From assembly GCF_024171885.1 (NCBI RefSeq), contig NZ_JAMTCP010000015.1:1-64000 (forward strand): a DNA stretch of 64,000 nt. The letters are read 5' to 3'. The notes under the pieces were generated by a model. That model was not told the origin of the DNA and did no database searches. It saw only the letters and a list, made by a program, of their open reading frames with translations. This stretch comes from Streptoalloteichus tenebrarius. Its GTDB lineage: Bacteria; Actinomycetota; Actinomycetes; Mycobacteriales; Pseudonocardiaceae. Of this stretch, positions 34,494 through 43,833 are shown piece after piece (the stretch's first letter is position 1; the number at the start of each line of letters is the position of its first letter). A program made the position numbers and the translations under genes.

Positions 34494-37400
34494 CCCGCCT
34501 GCCGGAGGGTGTGCAGACAGCGGTGGACGACCCGGTCCAGCGCCAGCCCGTCCTCCCGCTGGTCCAGCAGGCCGCGCACGTCCAGCGCGTCGATCAACTC
34601 CTTGACCTGGGGCCGCTCCACGTCCAACGCGGCCGCCACGTCGGCGGGAGGCACCACCTCGCCCGGCTCGAAGTAGTCGACCCACCCGTCGAGCCGAGGC
34701 CGCAGGTCGGGCCCCAACCCCACCTTGCCCAGGTGGGACTCGGCGCGAGCGGGCTGCTCCGCGACGCGTCGGATCATGGCCAGGGCCTGGGGCATCGTGG
34801 CGCCCTGGCTGGTCCACTCGATGACATTCTCCACCAGGTCCGGCCAGCCGCCGGTCGCCTCGATCAGCTCCCGGCGCTGCGCGGGAGTGTTGAACGGGCA
34901 CTCCGGCCAACCGCGGATGCTGTCCTCGCTCCACCGCGTCGGCAGGACCGGCTCGGTGGCCGCGCACGCGGCCACCGAGGACGCGCTGTCCGGGTCGACC
35001 AGGACGACCGCGGCGCGCAACCGGCGCGCGGCGACCGGGGTGGACAGCCGCTTCACGACGGACGCGGCGTCGCTCTCGGCGACACCGCGCAGGTCCACCA
35101 CGACGACGGTCGGCGTCTTGGCCCGCGTCGCGTCGGCGACGACCTTCGACACGTCGGCGGCGGTCGCCGTCCGCACCCTGATCTCCCGCAGCTCCGCGTA
35201 CGCGCGGATGACCACGGGGACCCGGTCGATGCCGAGGGCGGGGGTGCCGGCCACCACCGAGACACCCGCGTCCTCCTCACCCACGGCGAGGAGCTGGGCC
35301 AGCTCGCCCTCGGTGAGCGGACTGCGCCACTCACGCCCACCCTGCTGCTTGAGCAGGCGGCGGGCGAACCTCGGGTTGTACTCGTAGGGCAGGTCGAAGT
35401 CGGTCTCGACGAGTTCCCGCTCCAGATCAGCCCGCGTGCCCAGCATGTTGACCACGTTGGGGCCGCGCACGGCGTAGCGTCGCTGGCTGGTCCTGGTGAG
35501 CAGCCCGAGGCCCACCATCTCCTCCAGGTAGATCCGCACCTGGGAGACCGTGAGCTGGTCGAAGCCGGCCGGCCACGCCTCCTTGGCCGCCTCCAGCAGC
35601 TCCTCGGGGGCGTAGGCCTCGCGGAAGGAGTCGTCCAGCCCCCGCAACGCGATCACCAGGGTCAGGACCCGGTAGCGGTCCTCCAGGTTGATCGTGAAGC
35701 GGAGGCGTTCGGCGATCCGCGCCCGCACGCGGTCGTTCGCCGCGACGGCCTCCACGTCCTCCTCCGTCACGACGCACGGCGGCGCGTCCTGGCCGGGGGT
35801 CCTGCGGTGCAGGGCGCGCACCAGCTCGTCGCAGAAGATCTGGATCAGCGCCGGCTGGTAGTTCGTGGCGGCGAGCAGGCGCCAGACCAGCTCCGGCCGC
35901 TGGAACCGGTACCCCAGCGCGGCCATCGGCGTCACGACGAGCCGTTGGGCGTCCCCCGGCTGGAGCGGGCCGACCAGGATGTCGGGTCCGCCGTGGGCCA
36001 ACGGGACGTTGGACAGGTGACCAAAACGCTGCACCTGGTGCAGCCCCGCGAAGACCACCTTGAACCGCCGCTCGGTGGACTCCATCAACTCCTTCAGCCG
36101 CAGCACGTTGGGGAAGTGGGAGACCCCTCCCGGCCCCGGCACCCCGCGCGAGTCGGCGTTGAGGAACGCGTCGGCCTCGTCGGCCAGGAGCAGCACCCTC
36201 CTGGCGGGGTTGGCGAGGAGCCAGGCCCGCACCTGGGTCACCACCGTCGCCGCGTCCGCCTCGTCCGAAACCCGGGGTCCCAGCACGCCCCGGGCCTTCA
36301 GCTCAGCGGTGAGCGCCCGCCAGATGACCGACGCCGGGTCCTGCTCGCCGATCCCCGCCGCCTTCAGGTCCAGGTAGACCGCGTGCTGGGTCACGCGGTT
36401 GTCGAAGCTCGCCTGGACCCGGCGCAGCAGCGCGGACTTGCCGAGCTGCCGGCCGCCGTAGACGAACAGGCCGCCGCGCTCGCTGGCCACCTCCTCCAGT
36501 TCCCGGTCCCGGCCGAAGAACACCTCCGGCGGCACCAGCCCGGCGACGAACGGCGTGTAGGGGTTGAGCCCGGTCCAGGGCAGGGTGATGCGTTGGGTCG
36601 CCCGCCACGACCCGGGGGCGTTGGCCGCGACCCACCCGACCACGGCCGGGTCCACCACGAGCGCCTGGGCCCGGCCGCCCCGGGACTCCGCCGTCAGGGA
36701 CCGGCGCGCGGCGAGATCCATGACGTGCAGGTAGAGCACGATGGCGGCCCCACGGTGGACGGCGTCGCCGAGCATGTCGAGCACCCCGCGACCCCGGCGC
36801 TCGTCCACCGCGAGGAAGACCGTGTACTCGTTCCGCGCCGCGGAGCCGAGCGCGGCCACGTAGGACCGTTCGACCAGGGTGTCCACGACGCACCGGAACT
36901 GTCGGATCCCCCGCTTGTTCCGGCTGACCTCGCGGATGCGGCCGTCCTCAAGGCCGAGCAGGCCGAGGACCGTGCGCACCAGCGCGGCGGTCCGGTGCGG
37001 GGCACGCGCGCAGGACTCGGCGAGGGCGTCCCACGCGGTCACGCCCGCCTCGGCGAGCTGCGTCAGCGCCGTGAGCTCCCGCTGCCGGACGGCGAGGTTG
37101 GCCCAGGCCCGCGCGGTGGTCGGCCGGGAGGACGGGCGGCCCGCGCCCCCGCGCAGGAGGCTGACGAACCCCGAGAGGTCCCCGCCGACGACCGGGTCCG
37201 CCTCCGGCAGGGTCTTGCCCTCGCGCAGGAACGCCAGAAACTCGTCGGCGGTCACCGTGTCGCCGGCGTCGAGGAGCGCGCCGATCCGGTCGCGATCCTT
37301 CTGCCCGATCCTGAGCCGCGCCAGCTCCTCCCGCAGGCGGGTGACGTACTCCTCCTGTCGCGCGCGCAGGTCCGCGGTCAGCTCGTCGAGTTCGCGGGCG

Positions 37401-40234
37401 GCAACGTCGTACGCGCCGTCCGGCACCGTCTCCAGCGATTCGAGGCGGCCGATGGCCACCACCTCGTCGGCGGCGGGCAGCCGGTTCTGGGTCCGGACGC
37501 GGGCGAGCAGTTCGCGGGCGGCGTTCAGGGCGGCGCGGTGTCGGCGTTCCCAGCGCGCGTGCGCGTCGGCCAGGCTCTCCCGCATGCGGTCGAACAGGTC
37601 GGACTCCTCGGAGTCCGCGCCCCGCGCCCGGACCACGTCGAGGAGGCGACGGGCGCTGCGCAGGTCGCCGCGCTCGCAGTACGTCGCCAGGACCTGGGGC
37701 TCGTCCACGGGTTCCAGCAGGCGCGCGAGGACGCCGGGGGTCCTGGGGTCGGACAGGTCGGGGTGGCCGTCGGCCGTCCTGGGCAGGTCCGGCAGGACCA
37801 GGAGCACGTCCTCGGTCGGGCGGGCCAGGTCCTGGGCGTCGGGTGCGGGGGTCTCGACCAGCGGGGACGTCCGGACCCTGTCGGGGGAGCGCAACCAGCG
37901 GCGGAACAACGCCAGCGCGGCGCCCGCCATCCCGGGCGGCGCGGGGACGCCCTCCAGGTCGGCGGCGATCCTGGCCAGGGCGGCGCCCGCGGCGTCGGCG
38001 CCCGGTTCCCCGGCCGCGAGGCCGCGACCCGCCATCTCCGCCTCGGTGACGAGCGCGGCGACCTCCTCGATGGAGCGGCGTAACGCGCGGCGCGCGCCGG
38101 CCACGATCGGGACCTTGGCCTGCTTCGGGGTCCGCGTCGCCTCGTCGGCCTCCTCGATCAGGTCCTCCGCCACGTGGGCGCCGTGCAGTCCCTGGGCCAC
38201 GGCGGTGAGGTCCTGGTGGCTGGCCGCGCCCTCCGCCCACTCCCTGACCGCGCGCAGGGCGCGCCCGAGCGGCTGGTCCTCCCGCGCGAGACGCTGGAGG
38301 ACCCGGGTTCCCCGCTGGTAGCTGATGGTCCGGTTGGGCAGCTCCTCGGCGAGCCGCCGGGCCCGCTCGCCCAGCTCGGCGACCACGCCACCCGCGGCGC
38401 CCGCGGCCCCTCCGGCGTCCACAGTGGACTCCCGGTGCGGACCGTCCGCGGCGGGGTCGATCCGGTGGCCGCGCCGGACGGCGTCGACCGCGGCCTCCAG
38501 CAACGCCTCCCACGCCGGAGGCAGGCTCGGCCCCGGCCAGAGCTGGCCGAGGACCGGGTGCCCCCATCCGGCGACCAGGCCGGACCGGAGCACGGCGGTG
38601 GCCGCGAGGACGGACGCGTCGTGGTCCGCCGCCAGGCTCTGGGGGTCGAGGTCGAGGGCGGTCTGCACGGCGCTGGCGTCCGTGGCGTTCTGGGCGCGGT
38701 ACGCGGCGGCGGCCAGCCGCAGGACGTCCGCGCGCCGACCCGGTTCGGAGGCCGCGGTCACCCAGTACGCCTCGGCGAGCCGCCCTTCGCGCACGAGTTG
38801 GACGGCCGGCGGCGGGTCGCCCTCCTCCCAGGGAAACGCCGCCGTCATGTCCTCGGGAGATTCGGCTGGTTCGGCGAGTTCGGCTGGTTCGGCGCGGGGC
38901 GCGTCGTCGACCCGGACCACCGCGTCGGTCGGCGTGGCGTCCGCGTTCTCGGGGCCGCCCTCATCCACGACCGGCGTTGCCCGCTCCTCAGGGACGTCGG
39001 TGTCGTCGGGACTGTCCTCGCGGTGCTCGGAGACGACGGTGATCTCGGGGTCCGACGATTCGTGGTGCTCGTTCTGGCCGGTGTCTTTCGACGCGTTCCG
39101 GGCGTCCCCGGCAGGCACTGTGCTCCCGGCGGCGACTGTGTTCCCCGCGTTCCCGGCGGACACCGTGTTCCCATCGGCGACTGTGTTCCCGGCGTTCCCG
39201 GCGGCCGGGGGTGTGTCTTCCTCCTCGCCCGGCGGCGGTTCGTCGTGGACGAGTGTCTTCCAATCGTCGAGGTAGTGCGCGAGAGCCTGTGTCAGGGGAT
39301 CCCGCACGGTGGCGTCCTGTTCGCCCGCGATCACCTGGCGGAGCTGCGAGATCTTCAGCCGCAGTTCGGCGACCCGCCGCGTCCGTTGCCGCTGCTCCTG
39401 TTCCCACCGCTCGCGGGCCTGGCCGAGTTTCGTTGCCAGGGCGTCGAAGGACGTGTTCGGCTCCAGGTCTCCGAGATGGTCCGCGCATCGGGCGAGGAAG
39501 GCGCGACGGGCCTGCTGGTACTCGGCCAGCCGGCGCGTCGTGTCGTCGTCGGGGGCTTCGCCCTCCGCGACTCGCGTGGCGAGCGCCCGAAGCTCGGCGG
39601 CCAGGGCGTGCGCGTCGTCGCGGAGCGCCGCGAGATCGGTCTCCAGCGTCGCGAGTGTGGTGAGCGGCGACTGCTCCTCAGCGACATGCTCCTCACGTGG
39701 TGGCGCGTCGTCCGGTCGCTTCTCGGCGCCCGTCACGTCGTGGTTCCCGCCGTGGCCGCCGTGTTCGTGCCATCGGCGCTCCACGACCACGCTGTCCGGG
39801 GCGTTGGCCAACCGGTCCGCCAGCTCGGCCTGGTGCGCCCTCGCCAAGGGACTGACCGGGACGTCACCGAGCAACAGACCGAACAACACGAGTTGTCCGA
39901 TCGGCCTCCCCAACGCGACCAGCATGGCGCCCAACTGTTCCGCGTTGGGGGCGTCGACGATCTCGGGGTCGAACCCCAGGTGGCATTTGAGTTGGTGCCT
40001 GGCCTTCTGGAGGACGTGCGTGGCCATGTGGGCCAGTTCCGCGGTCGAGGCCCTGGCCGCCCACACCCGCACCGCGCGCAGCTCGCGTTTCAAGGCCGGA
40101 CGACTGCGTTTCCTGGGCGCGGACGGCAGGTTCGCCGCGAGCCGCAACACGTCGTTCACCTGGAGGACGACGGTGAGGCTCCGGTCGTCCAGCGTCTCGA
40201 ACCACCGACGGAGCTGAGGCACTAACTCTGTCAT
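34490..40234 (-). CDS. Giant STAND-like P-loop ATPase (~1,914 aa)
   Basis: ATG 40234; GTG 40258 is possible and adds eight residues. Residues 1-170 are helical (RRWFETLDDRSLTVVLQVND); 200-330 carry a Glu/Arg coiled coil; about 340-375 is an imperfect Gly-Asn-Thr-Val repeat linker; 470-1200 is a long helical array with TPR-like stretches. The ATPase follows: FFGRDRELEEVA, Walker A YGGRQLGKSALLRR (Lys1266), Walker B RRVLLLADEADAFL (Asp1352-Glu1353), then a winged helix (LTVSQVRIYLEEMVGLGLL) and a further C-terminal sensor-like part. The order matches STAND/archaeal-type ATPases (signal receptors). Coupled to the HEPN gene, it would be the sensor-switch. Monocistronic promoter not identified. 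Confidence 0.8.
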   Translation of the reverse strand: MTELVPQLRRWFETLDDRSLTVVLQVNDVLRLAANLPSAPRKRSRPALKRELRAVRVWAARASTAELAHMATHVLQKARHQLKCHLGFDPEIVDAPNAEQLGAMLVALGRPIGQLVLFGLLLGDVPVSPLARAHQAELADRLANAPDSVVVERRWHEHGGHGGNHDVTGAEKRPDDAPPREEHVAEEQSPLTTLATLETDLAALRDDAHALAAELRALATRVAEGEAPDDDTTRRLAEYQQARRAFLARCADHLGDLEPNTSFDALATKLGQARERWEQEQRQRTRRVAELRLKISQLRQVIAGEQDATVRDPLTQALAHYLDDWKTLVHDEPPPGEEEDTPPAAGNAGNTVADGNTVSAGNAGNTVAAGSTVPAGDARNASKDTGQNEHHESSDPEITVVSEHREDSPDDTDVPEERATPVVDEGGPENADATPTDAVVRVDDAPRAEPAELAEPAESPEDMTAAFPWEEGDPPPAVQLVREGRLAEAYWVTAASEPGRRADVLRLAAAAYRAQNATDASAVQTALDLDPQSLAADHDASVLAATAVLRSGLVAGWGHPVLGQLWPGPSLPPAWEALLEAAVDAVRRGHRIDPAADGPHRESTVDAGGAAGAAGGVVAELGERARRLAEELPNRTISYQRGTRVLQRLAREDQPLGRALRAVREWAEGAASHQDLTAVAQGLHGAHVAEDLIEEADEATRTPKQAKVPIVAGARRALRRSIEEVAALVTEAEMAGRGLAAGEPGADAAGAALARIAADLEGVPAPPGMAGAALALFRRWLRSPDRVRTSPLVETPAPDAQDLARPTEDVLLVLPDLPRTADGHPDLSDPRTPGVLARLLEPVDEPQVLATYCERGDLRSARRLLDVVRARGADSEESDLFDRMRESLADAHARWERRHRAALNAARELLARVRTQNRLPAADEVVAIGRLESLETVPDGAYDVAARELDELTADLRARQEEYVTRLREELARLRIGQKDRDRIGALLDAGDTVTADEFLAFLREGKTLPEADPVVGGDLSGFVSLLRGGAGRPSSRPTTARAWANLAVRQRELTALTQLAEAGVTAWDALAESCARAPHRTAALVRTVLGLLGLEDGRIREVSRNKRGIRQFRCVVDTLVERSYVAALGSAARNEYTVFLAVDERRGRGVLDMLGDAVHRGAAIVLYLHVMDLAARRSLTAESRGGRAQALVVDPAVVGWVAANAPGSWRATQRITLPWTGLNPYTPFVAGLVPPEVFFGRDRELEEVASERGGLFVYGGRQLGKSALLRRVQASFDNRVTQHAVYLDLKAAGIGEQDPASVIWRALTAELKARGVLGPRVSDEADAATVVTQVRAWLLANPARRVLLLADEADAFLNADSRGVPGPGGVSHFPNVLRLKELMESTERRFKVVFAGLHQVQRFGHLSNVPLAHGGPDILVGPLQPGDAQRLVVTPMAALGYRFQRPELVWRLLAATNYQPALIQIFCDELVRALHRRTPGQDAPPCVVTEEDVEAVAANDRVRARIAERLRFTINLEDRYRVLTLVIALRGLDDSFREAYAPEELLEAAKEAWPAGFDQLTVSQVRIYLEEMVGLGLLTRTSQRRYAVRGPNVVNMLGTRADLERELVETDFDLPYEYNPRFARRLLKQQGGREWRSPLTEGELAQLLAVGEEDAGVSVVAGTPALGIDRVPVVIRAYAELREIRVRTATAADVSKVVADATRAKTPTVVVVDLRGVAESDAASVVKRLSTPVAARRLRAAVVLVDPDSASSVAACAATEPVLPTRWSEDSIRGWPECPFNTPAQRRELIEATGGWPDLVENVIEWTSQGATMPQALAMIRRVAEQPARAESHLGKVGLGPDLRPRLDGWVDYFEPGEVVPPADVAAALDVERPQVKELIDALDVRGLLDQREDGLALDRVVHRCLHTLRQAG
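39110..39215. repeat. Imperfect tandem repeat inside the giant ATPase gene
   Basis: Units reading GNTVxAGNAGNTV-type peptides, encoded by repeats of GTGTTCCC plus 10-14 bases on the plus strand (GACTGTGTTCCC appears three times). It encodes a flexible, low-complexity linker of about 35 residues and is a likely site of length variation. Confidence 0.65.
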
Positions 40235-40355
40235 CGGCGACAGTGTGCCAGGCCACACGCACAGGACAAGCCGCTGATCATGTAGCTCGTCCGGACAGCC
40301 GCGCCGTCATCCCCCGCTCGGAGCAAGGTGAGGATCTCTCACCCCCCGAGCGGGG

Positions 40356-41786
40356 TCATCGGCTGGCCGCGAGGTCGCGCGTGTGGTGCTCCCACGCGGC
40401 CGCGAGGCGGTCGACGGCGGCTTCCAGGACGTGCGGGGACTCGGCGAACGACAGCCGGACGCCGTTGTGGTGGCGTCGGTCGACGCAGTGGGTCGCCCCG
40501 GGCGCGACGATGGCGCCGTAGCGGGCGGCGAGGTGGGCGTAGGTCTCGCTGTCGGTCACCGGCAACGTGGCCCACAGCGCGAGGCCGCTGGCCGGTGGTT
40601 CGACGTGCCAGGCGGGCAGGTGTCGCTGGAGCAGGGCGAGAAGGAGGTCGCGGCGCTCACGCAGCGCGGCGCGGAGACCGTTCAGCCACCGGTCGTCGAC
40701 GGCCCGCAGCAGCCGGGTGGCCAGGATCTGGGCGGGGACGCTGGGCGCGCGGTCGTGGGCGGAGCGCAGTCGCAGCAGGTGGCCACAGAGCGGGGCGGGA
40801 GAGCGAACCCAGCCGACGCGCAGCCCCGCCCACAGCACCTTCGACAGCGAGCCAACCACGATCACCGACTCGTCCTCGGCGGCGAGGGGCACGACGGCCT
40901 CCGCCCCGGGACGCAGGTCCAGATTCGCCTGGGCGAGGTTCTCCACGACGCTGGCCCCGCTGCGCCGGGCGACGTGCAGGAGGGCCTGACGACGGGAACG
41001 GCTGAGCACGGCGCCGGTCGGGTCGCTGCCGCCCGGCTCGACGTAGAGGACCGGCGCGGGCACGTGTGCGGCGGCGTGCCGGGCCGCGTGCGCGTCAATG
41101 CCCAACTCGTCGGCGGGCACCCCCAGGATCCGGCCGCCGCGCCCGGCGAGCGCCCCGGCCAGGCCCCCGTGCGTGGGACAACCGGTGATCACGGTGCGGC
41201 CCGCGGCGACCACGGCGGTGGCCACGAGCGCGAGGGCGTGCTGGACGCCGGAGGTCACGATCACCTGCTCCGGCACGGTGGGCAGCCGGAGGTGTTCGCC
41301 CAGGTACTCGGCGATCGCCGTCCGCAGCTCCGGGATGCCCGCCGGGTGCAGCCCGTGTCCGGTGACGCCTGCCAGCAGGTCCAGGCCCGCCACGGCGGGA
41401 AGGTGGTCCACACCCGCCGGCACGGCCTGCGACAGGTCGATGGCCTCGCCACCGAGGTCCATCTGGCGGCGCAGGAGTGTCGACGCCGGGTTCTCCTTCG
41501 GGGTGTCCGTCCATCCCGGCGTGGCGCGGACGAAGGTGCCGGAGCCCTGCACCCGGTTGACCACCCCCGCCGCGGTCAACTCCTCGAACGCGCGCACGAC
41601 GGTGCCGCGGCTGACCCGCAACGCGTCCGCGAGCGACCGCTCCGGCGGCAGGCGGTCCCCCGTGGTGGCCAGGCCCCGTTCGACGGCGCTCACCACCGAG
41701 GCGGCGATGCGCCGGTAACGCGGTCCGGGCCGATCACGCCACCCGTCGAGCGCGACCCGCACCCACCACCCCAGATTCTGGTCCAT
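40356..41786 (-). CDS. MocR-type regulator (GntR HTH fused to aminotransferase)
   Basis: 476 residues from ATG 41786; an in-frame start 21 codons earlier would enter the divergent gap. GntR winged helix at about residues 20-85 (DRLPPERSLADALRVSRGTVVRAFEEL). The class I aminotransferase-like domain follows, with the PLP lysine in VGSLSKVLWAGLRVGW and a closing RLSFAE. MocR proteins use PLP as a cofactor to sense amino-compound signals. Divergent from the SCO6745-like gene, its likely target. A fragment of this very gene recurs at 43630-43770. Confidence 0.92.
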   Translation of the reverse strand: MDQNLGWWVRVALDGWRDRPGPRYRRIAASVVSAVERGLATTGDRLPPERSLADALRVSRGTVVRAFEELTAAGVVNRVQGSGTFVRATPGWTDTPKENPASTLLRRQMDLGGEAIDLSQAVPAGVDHLPAVAGLDLLAGVTGHGLHPAGIPELRTAIAEYLGEHLRLPTVPEQVIVTSGVQHALALVATAVVAAGRTVITGCPTHGGLAGALAGRGGRILGVPADELGIDAHAARHAAAHVPAPVLYVEPGGSDPTGAVLSRSRRQALLHVARRSGASVVENLAQANLDLRPGAEAVVPLAAEDESVIVVGSLSKVLWAGLRVGWVRSPAPLCGHLLRLRSAHDRAPSVPAQILATRLLRAVDDRWLNGLRAALRERRDLLLALLQRHLPAWHVEPPASGLALWATLPVTDSETYAHLAARYGAIVAPGATHCVDRRHHNGVRLSFAESPHVLEAAVDRLAAAWEHHTRDLAASR

Positions 41787-41874
41787 TGGCTCAAATTGGC
41801 ACTGTTTCCGCCCTGCGGCAACCACCAGGCTGATGTCCGACCCGAGCACCGGACAGGAAAGAGGTGGAGTGCGC

Positions 41875-42735
41875 GTGGAGCCATCACCGACACTCGCGCG
41901 GCGGTTCTGGGAGGCCGTCGAGCCACTGCACGCCGTCGCGTACTTCGCGCCGGAACCCGCTGAGGCGGCACGGATGCTGGGACTGCCGAGCTGGTGGATG
42001 GGCTACTTCGCCGGGCGCGTCGCGCCGCTCGGCCCGCTCGACGCCCCCGCGACGACCTCGATGTGCTACGGCTTCGAACCCGGCATGGTCGAGCGGGCAC
42101 TGCCGGACGCGTGGGCCTACACCACGCCCGAGGCCGTGCTCAGCACCCGACTCGACGCGGTGCGGGCCAGCCTGACCCGTCTGCTGCCCCCGACCGCCAC
42201 GGCCACCATGGAGCCACTGGCGGACCTGCTCGAACGCGCCGTGCGGGCCTGCCGGTTCGACGGACGTCCCCTGGCGGCGGGCTGGGCGAATGTCCGCCGC
42301 CCCGCGCACGCGGCGGAACGGGTGTGGCTGGCCGCGACCGTGCTCCGCGAACACCGCGGCGACGGCCACGTGATCGCCGCCGTCCACGAGGGACTGCGCG
42401 GACTGGACGCCACGCTGACCCACGTGGCGACCGGCGCGATCAGCCGTGAACTCATCCAGCCCCACCGGGGATGGACGGACGAGCAGTGGGAGGACAGCCG
42501 CCGCCGGCTCACCGCACGCGGCCTCCTCGACCGCACCGGCCGGTTGACCAGGACCGGAGGAGAACTCCGCCGGCACATCGAGGACACCACCGACCGTCTG
42601 GCGGCCGACCCCGTGTCCGCCCTCGGCGAGACCGGCATCGAGGAGGCCATCCGGTTGGCCACACCGCTCAGCCGGCACCTCATCGACACCGGCGTGATCC
42701 CCGTGCCCAACCCGATCGGCGCGCCCCGGCCGTAG
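41875..42735 (+). CDS. SCO6745-family HTH-like protein
   Basis: 286 residues from GTG 41875, with GAGGTGG seven bases upstream; GTG 41869 and ATG 41833 are alternatives. The sequence FWEAVEPLHAVAYFAPEPAE, GLPSWWMGYFAGRVAPLG, and ELIQPHRGWTDEQWEDSRRR with LTRTGGELRRHIEDTTDRL is that of the SCO6745 family, predicted to contain a MarR-like winged helix at the C-terminal end. Function unknown. 36 bases ahead of the hydratase gene, so likely co-transcribed with it. Confidence 0.85.
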   Translation: MEPSPTLARRFWEAVEPLHAVAYFAPEPAEAARMLGLPSWWMGYFAGRVAPLGPLDAPATTSMCYGFEPGMVERALPDAWAYTTPEAVLSTRLDAVRASLTRLLPPTATATMEPLADLLERAVRACRFDGRPLAAGWANVRRPAHAAERVWLAATVLREHRGDGHVIAAVHEGLRGLDATLTHVATGAISRELIQPHRGWTDEQWEDSRRRLTARGLLDRTGRLTRTGGELRRHIEDTTDRLAADPVSALGETGIEEAIRLATPLSRHLIDTGVIPVPNPIGAPRP

Positions 42736-42771
42736 CCACCACCACCCTCGCAGCGAACAGGAGCACACCCC

Positions 42772-43539
42772 ATGGCCATCCGACTCGACCAGGCCGACGC
42801 GGTCGCGACCATCACCCTCGACCGGCCCGAGAAGCTCAACGCGCTCGACTACCCGACGATCGACGCCCTCCTCGCCGCACTGGACCAGATCGAGGACGAC
42901 GACACGGTCCGCGCCGTCATCCTGACCGGCGCCGGGGACCGCGCCTTCAGCGCCGGCGCGGACATCCCCTCCCTCGCCGCGAGCGTCGCCGGCGGCGTCG
43001 ACCGAGCCCTGCGCGAGATCGTGGCCCGAGGACAGGGCCTGACCCGCCGCATCGAACAGTTCCCGAAACCCGTCATCGCCGCGGTCAACGGCCTGGCATG
43101 GGGCGGTGGCTGCGAGATCACCGAAGCCGCGCCGCTCGCCGTCGCCAGCGAGCACGCCACCTTCGCCAAACCTGAGATCAGCCTGGGGTTCCCGCCGCCC
43201 TTCGGCGGCTCCCAGCGGCTGCCACGGCACGTCGGCCGCAAGCGGGCGCTGGAGATGATCCTGACCGGCGACCCGATCAGCGCGCGCCGGGCGGAGGAGA
43301 TCGGGCTGGTCAACGCCGTCGTCCCGCACACGGACCTGATCGGCGCCGCACGGGACCTCGCCGACCGCGTCCTGCGGCACGCGCCGACAGCGGTGCGCGC
43401 GTGCCTGGCGGCGGTGACGCGCGGGATCAACCTCCCCATCGACGAGGGGCTCGCCGTCGAAGCCTCCTGGTTCGCCGTGACTGTGCCGACCAGGGGCGTC
43501 GCCGACGGGCTCCAACGGTTCCTGAACCGACGTCGATAG
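42772..43539 (+). CDS. Enoyl-CoA hydratase/isomerase-family protein
   Basis: 255 residues. Crotonase landmarks: LDRPEKLNALDYPTIDALL, the oxyanion-hole stretch AFSAGADIPSL, the second backbone donor in AAVNGLAWGGGCEI, and KPEISLGFPPPFGGSQRLPR with a Glu in the catalytic area. The second Glu expected of true hydratases is not obvious, so it could be an isomerase, thioesterase or decarboxylase of the crotonase superfamily. Acts on acyl-CoA in the cytosol. Last gene of its operon. Confidence 0.9.
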   Translation: MAIRLDQADAVATITLDRPEKLNALDYPTIDALLAALDQIEDDDTVRAVILTGAGDRAFSAGADIPSLAASVAGGVDRALREIVARGQGLTRRIEQFPKPVIAAVNGLAWGGGCEITEAAPLAVASEHATFAKPEISLGFPPPFGGSQRLPRHVGRKRALEMILTGDPISARRAEEIGLVNAVVPHTDLIGAARDLADRVLRHAPTAVRACLAAVTRGINLPIDEGLAVEASWFAVTVPTRGVADGLQRFLNRRR

Positions 43540-43580
43540 ACATCGATAGCCATCGATAGACGTCGATAGTCGTCGAGGGC
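43531..43580. repeat. 10-bp tandem repeats overlapping the hydratase stop
   Basis: Four units of the form YRTCGATAGN (CGTCGATAGA, CATCGATAGC, CATCGATAGA, CGTCGATAGT) plus a degenerate fifth, in head-to-tail order. The hydratase stop TAG is inside the first unit. Confidence 0.7.
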
Positions 43581-43629
43581 ACGCGAACGCGCGTGGTGGT
43601 GCGCCCGTTCGCGCCGGGTGAGGCGGAAG

Positions 43630-43770
43630 CGTCCTCGGCGGTGAGGGGCACGACGCGTTCGGCCTCGGGACGCGGGTCCAGACCTGCCCGGGCGAGGTTC
43701 TCCACGACGCTGGCCCCGCGGCGCCGGGCGACGTGCAGGAGGGCCTGACGGCGGGAACGGCTGAGCGCGG
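43630..43770 (-). pseudogene. Duplicated internal fragment of the MocR gene
   Basis: About 140 bases closely similar to 40872-41010 of the MocR gene in the same orientation. The stretches CGGGCGAGGTTCTCCACGAC (split here from the longer match) and CGTGCAGGAGGGCCTGACG are shared, with scattered substitutions. The matching peptide is the part around GASVVENLAQANLDLRP. Neither the start nor the rest of the gene is present. Confidence 0.75.
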
Positions 43771-43833
43771 TTCGTCAGAACTGGCCTGGACCACTACGGA
43801 GTGCTGATGGCGAGCGCGCGGCCCTGGGGTGTC

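Noticed and set aside
34511-38083. 1,190-codon open frame on the plus strand
   Set aside because: Mirror of the giant ATPase; the minus frame has Walker motifs and the plus frame has none.
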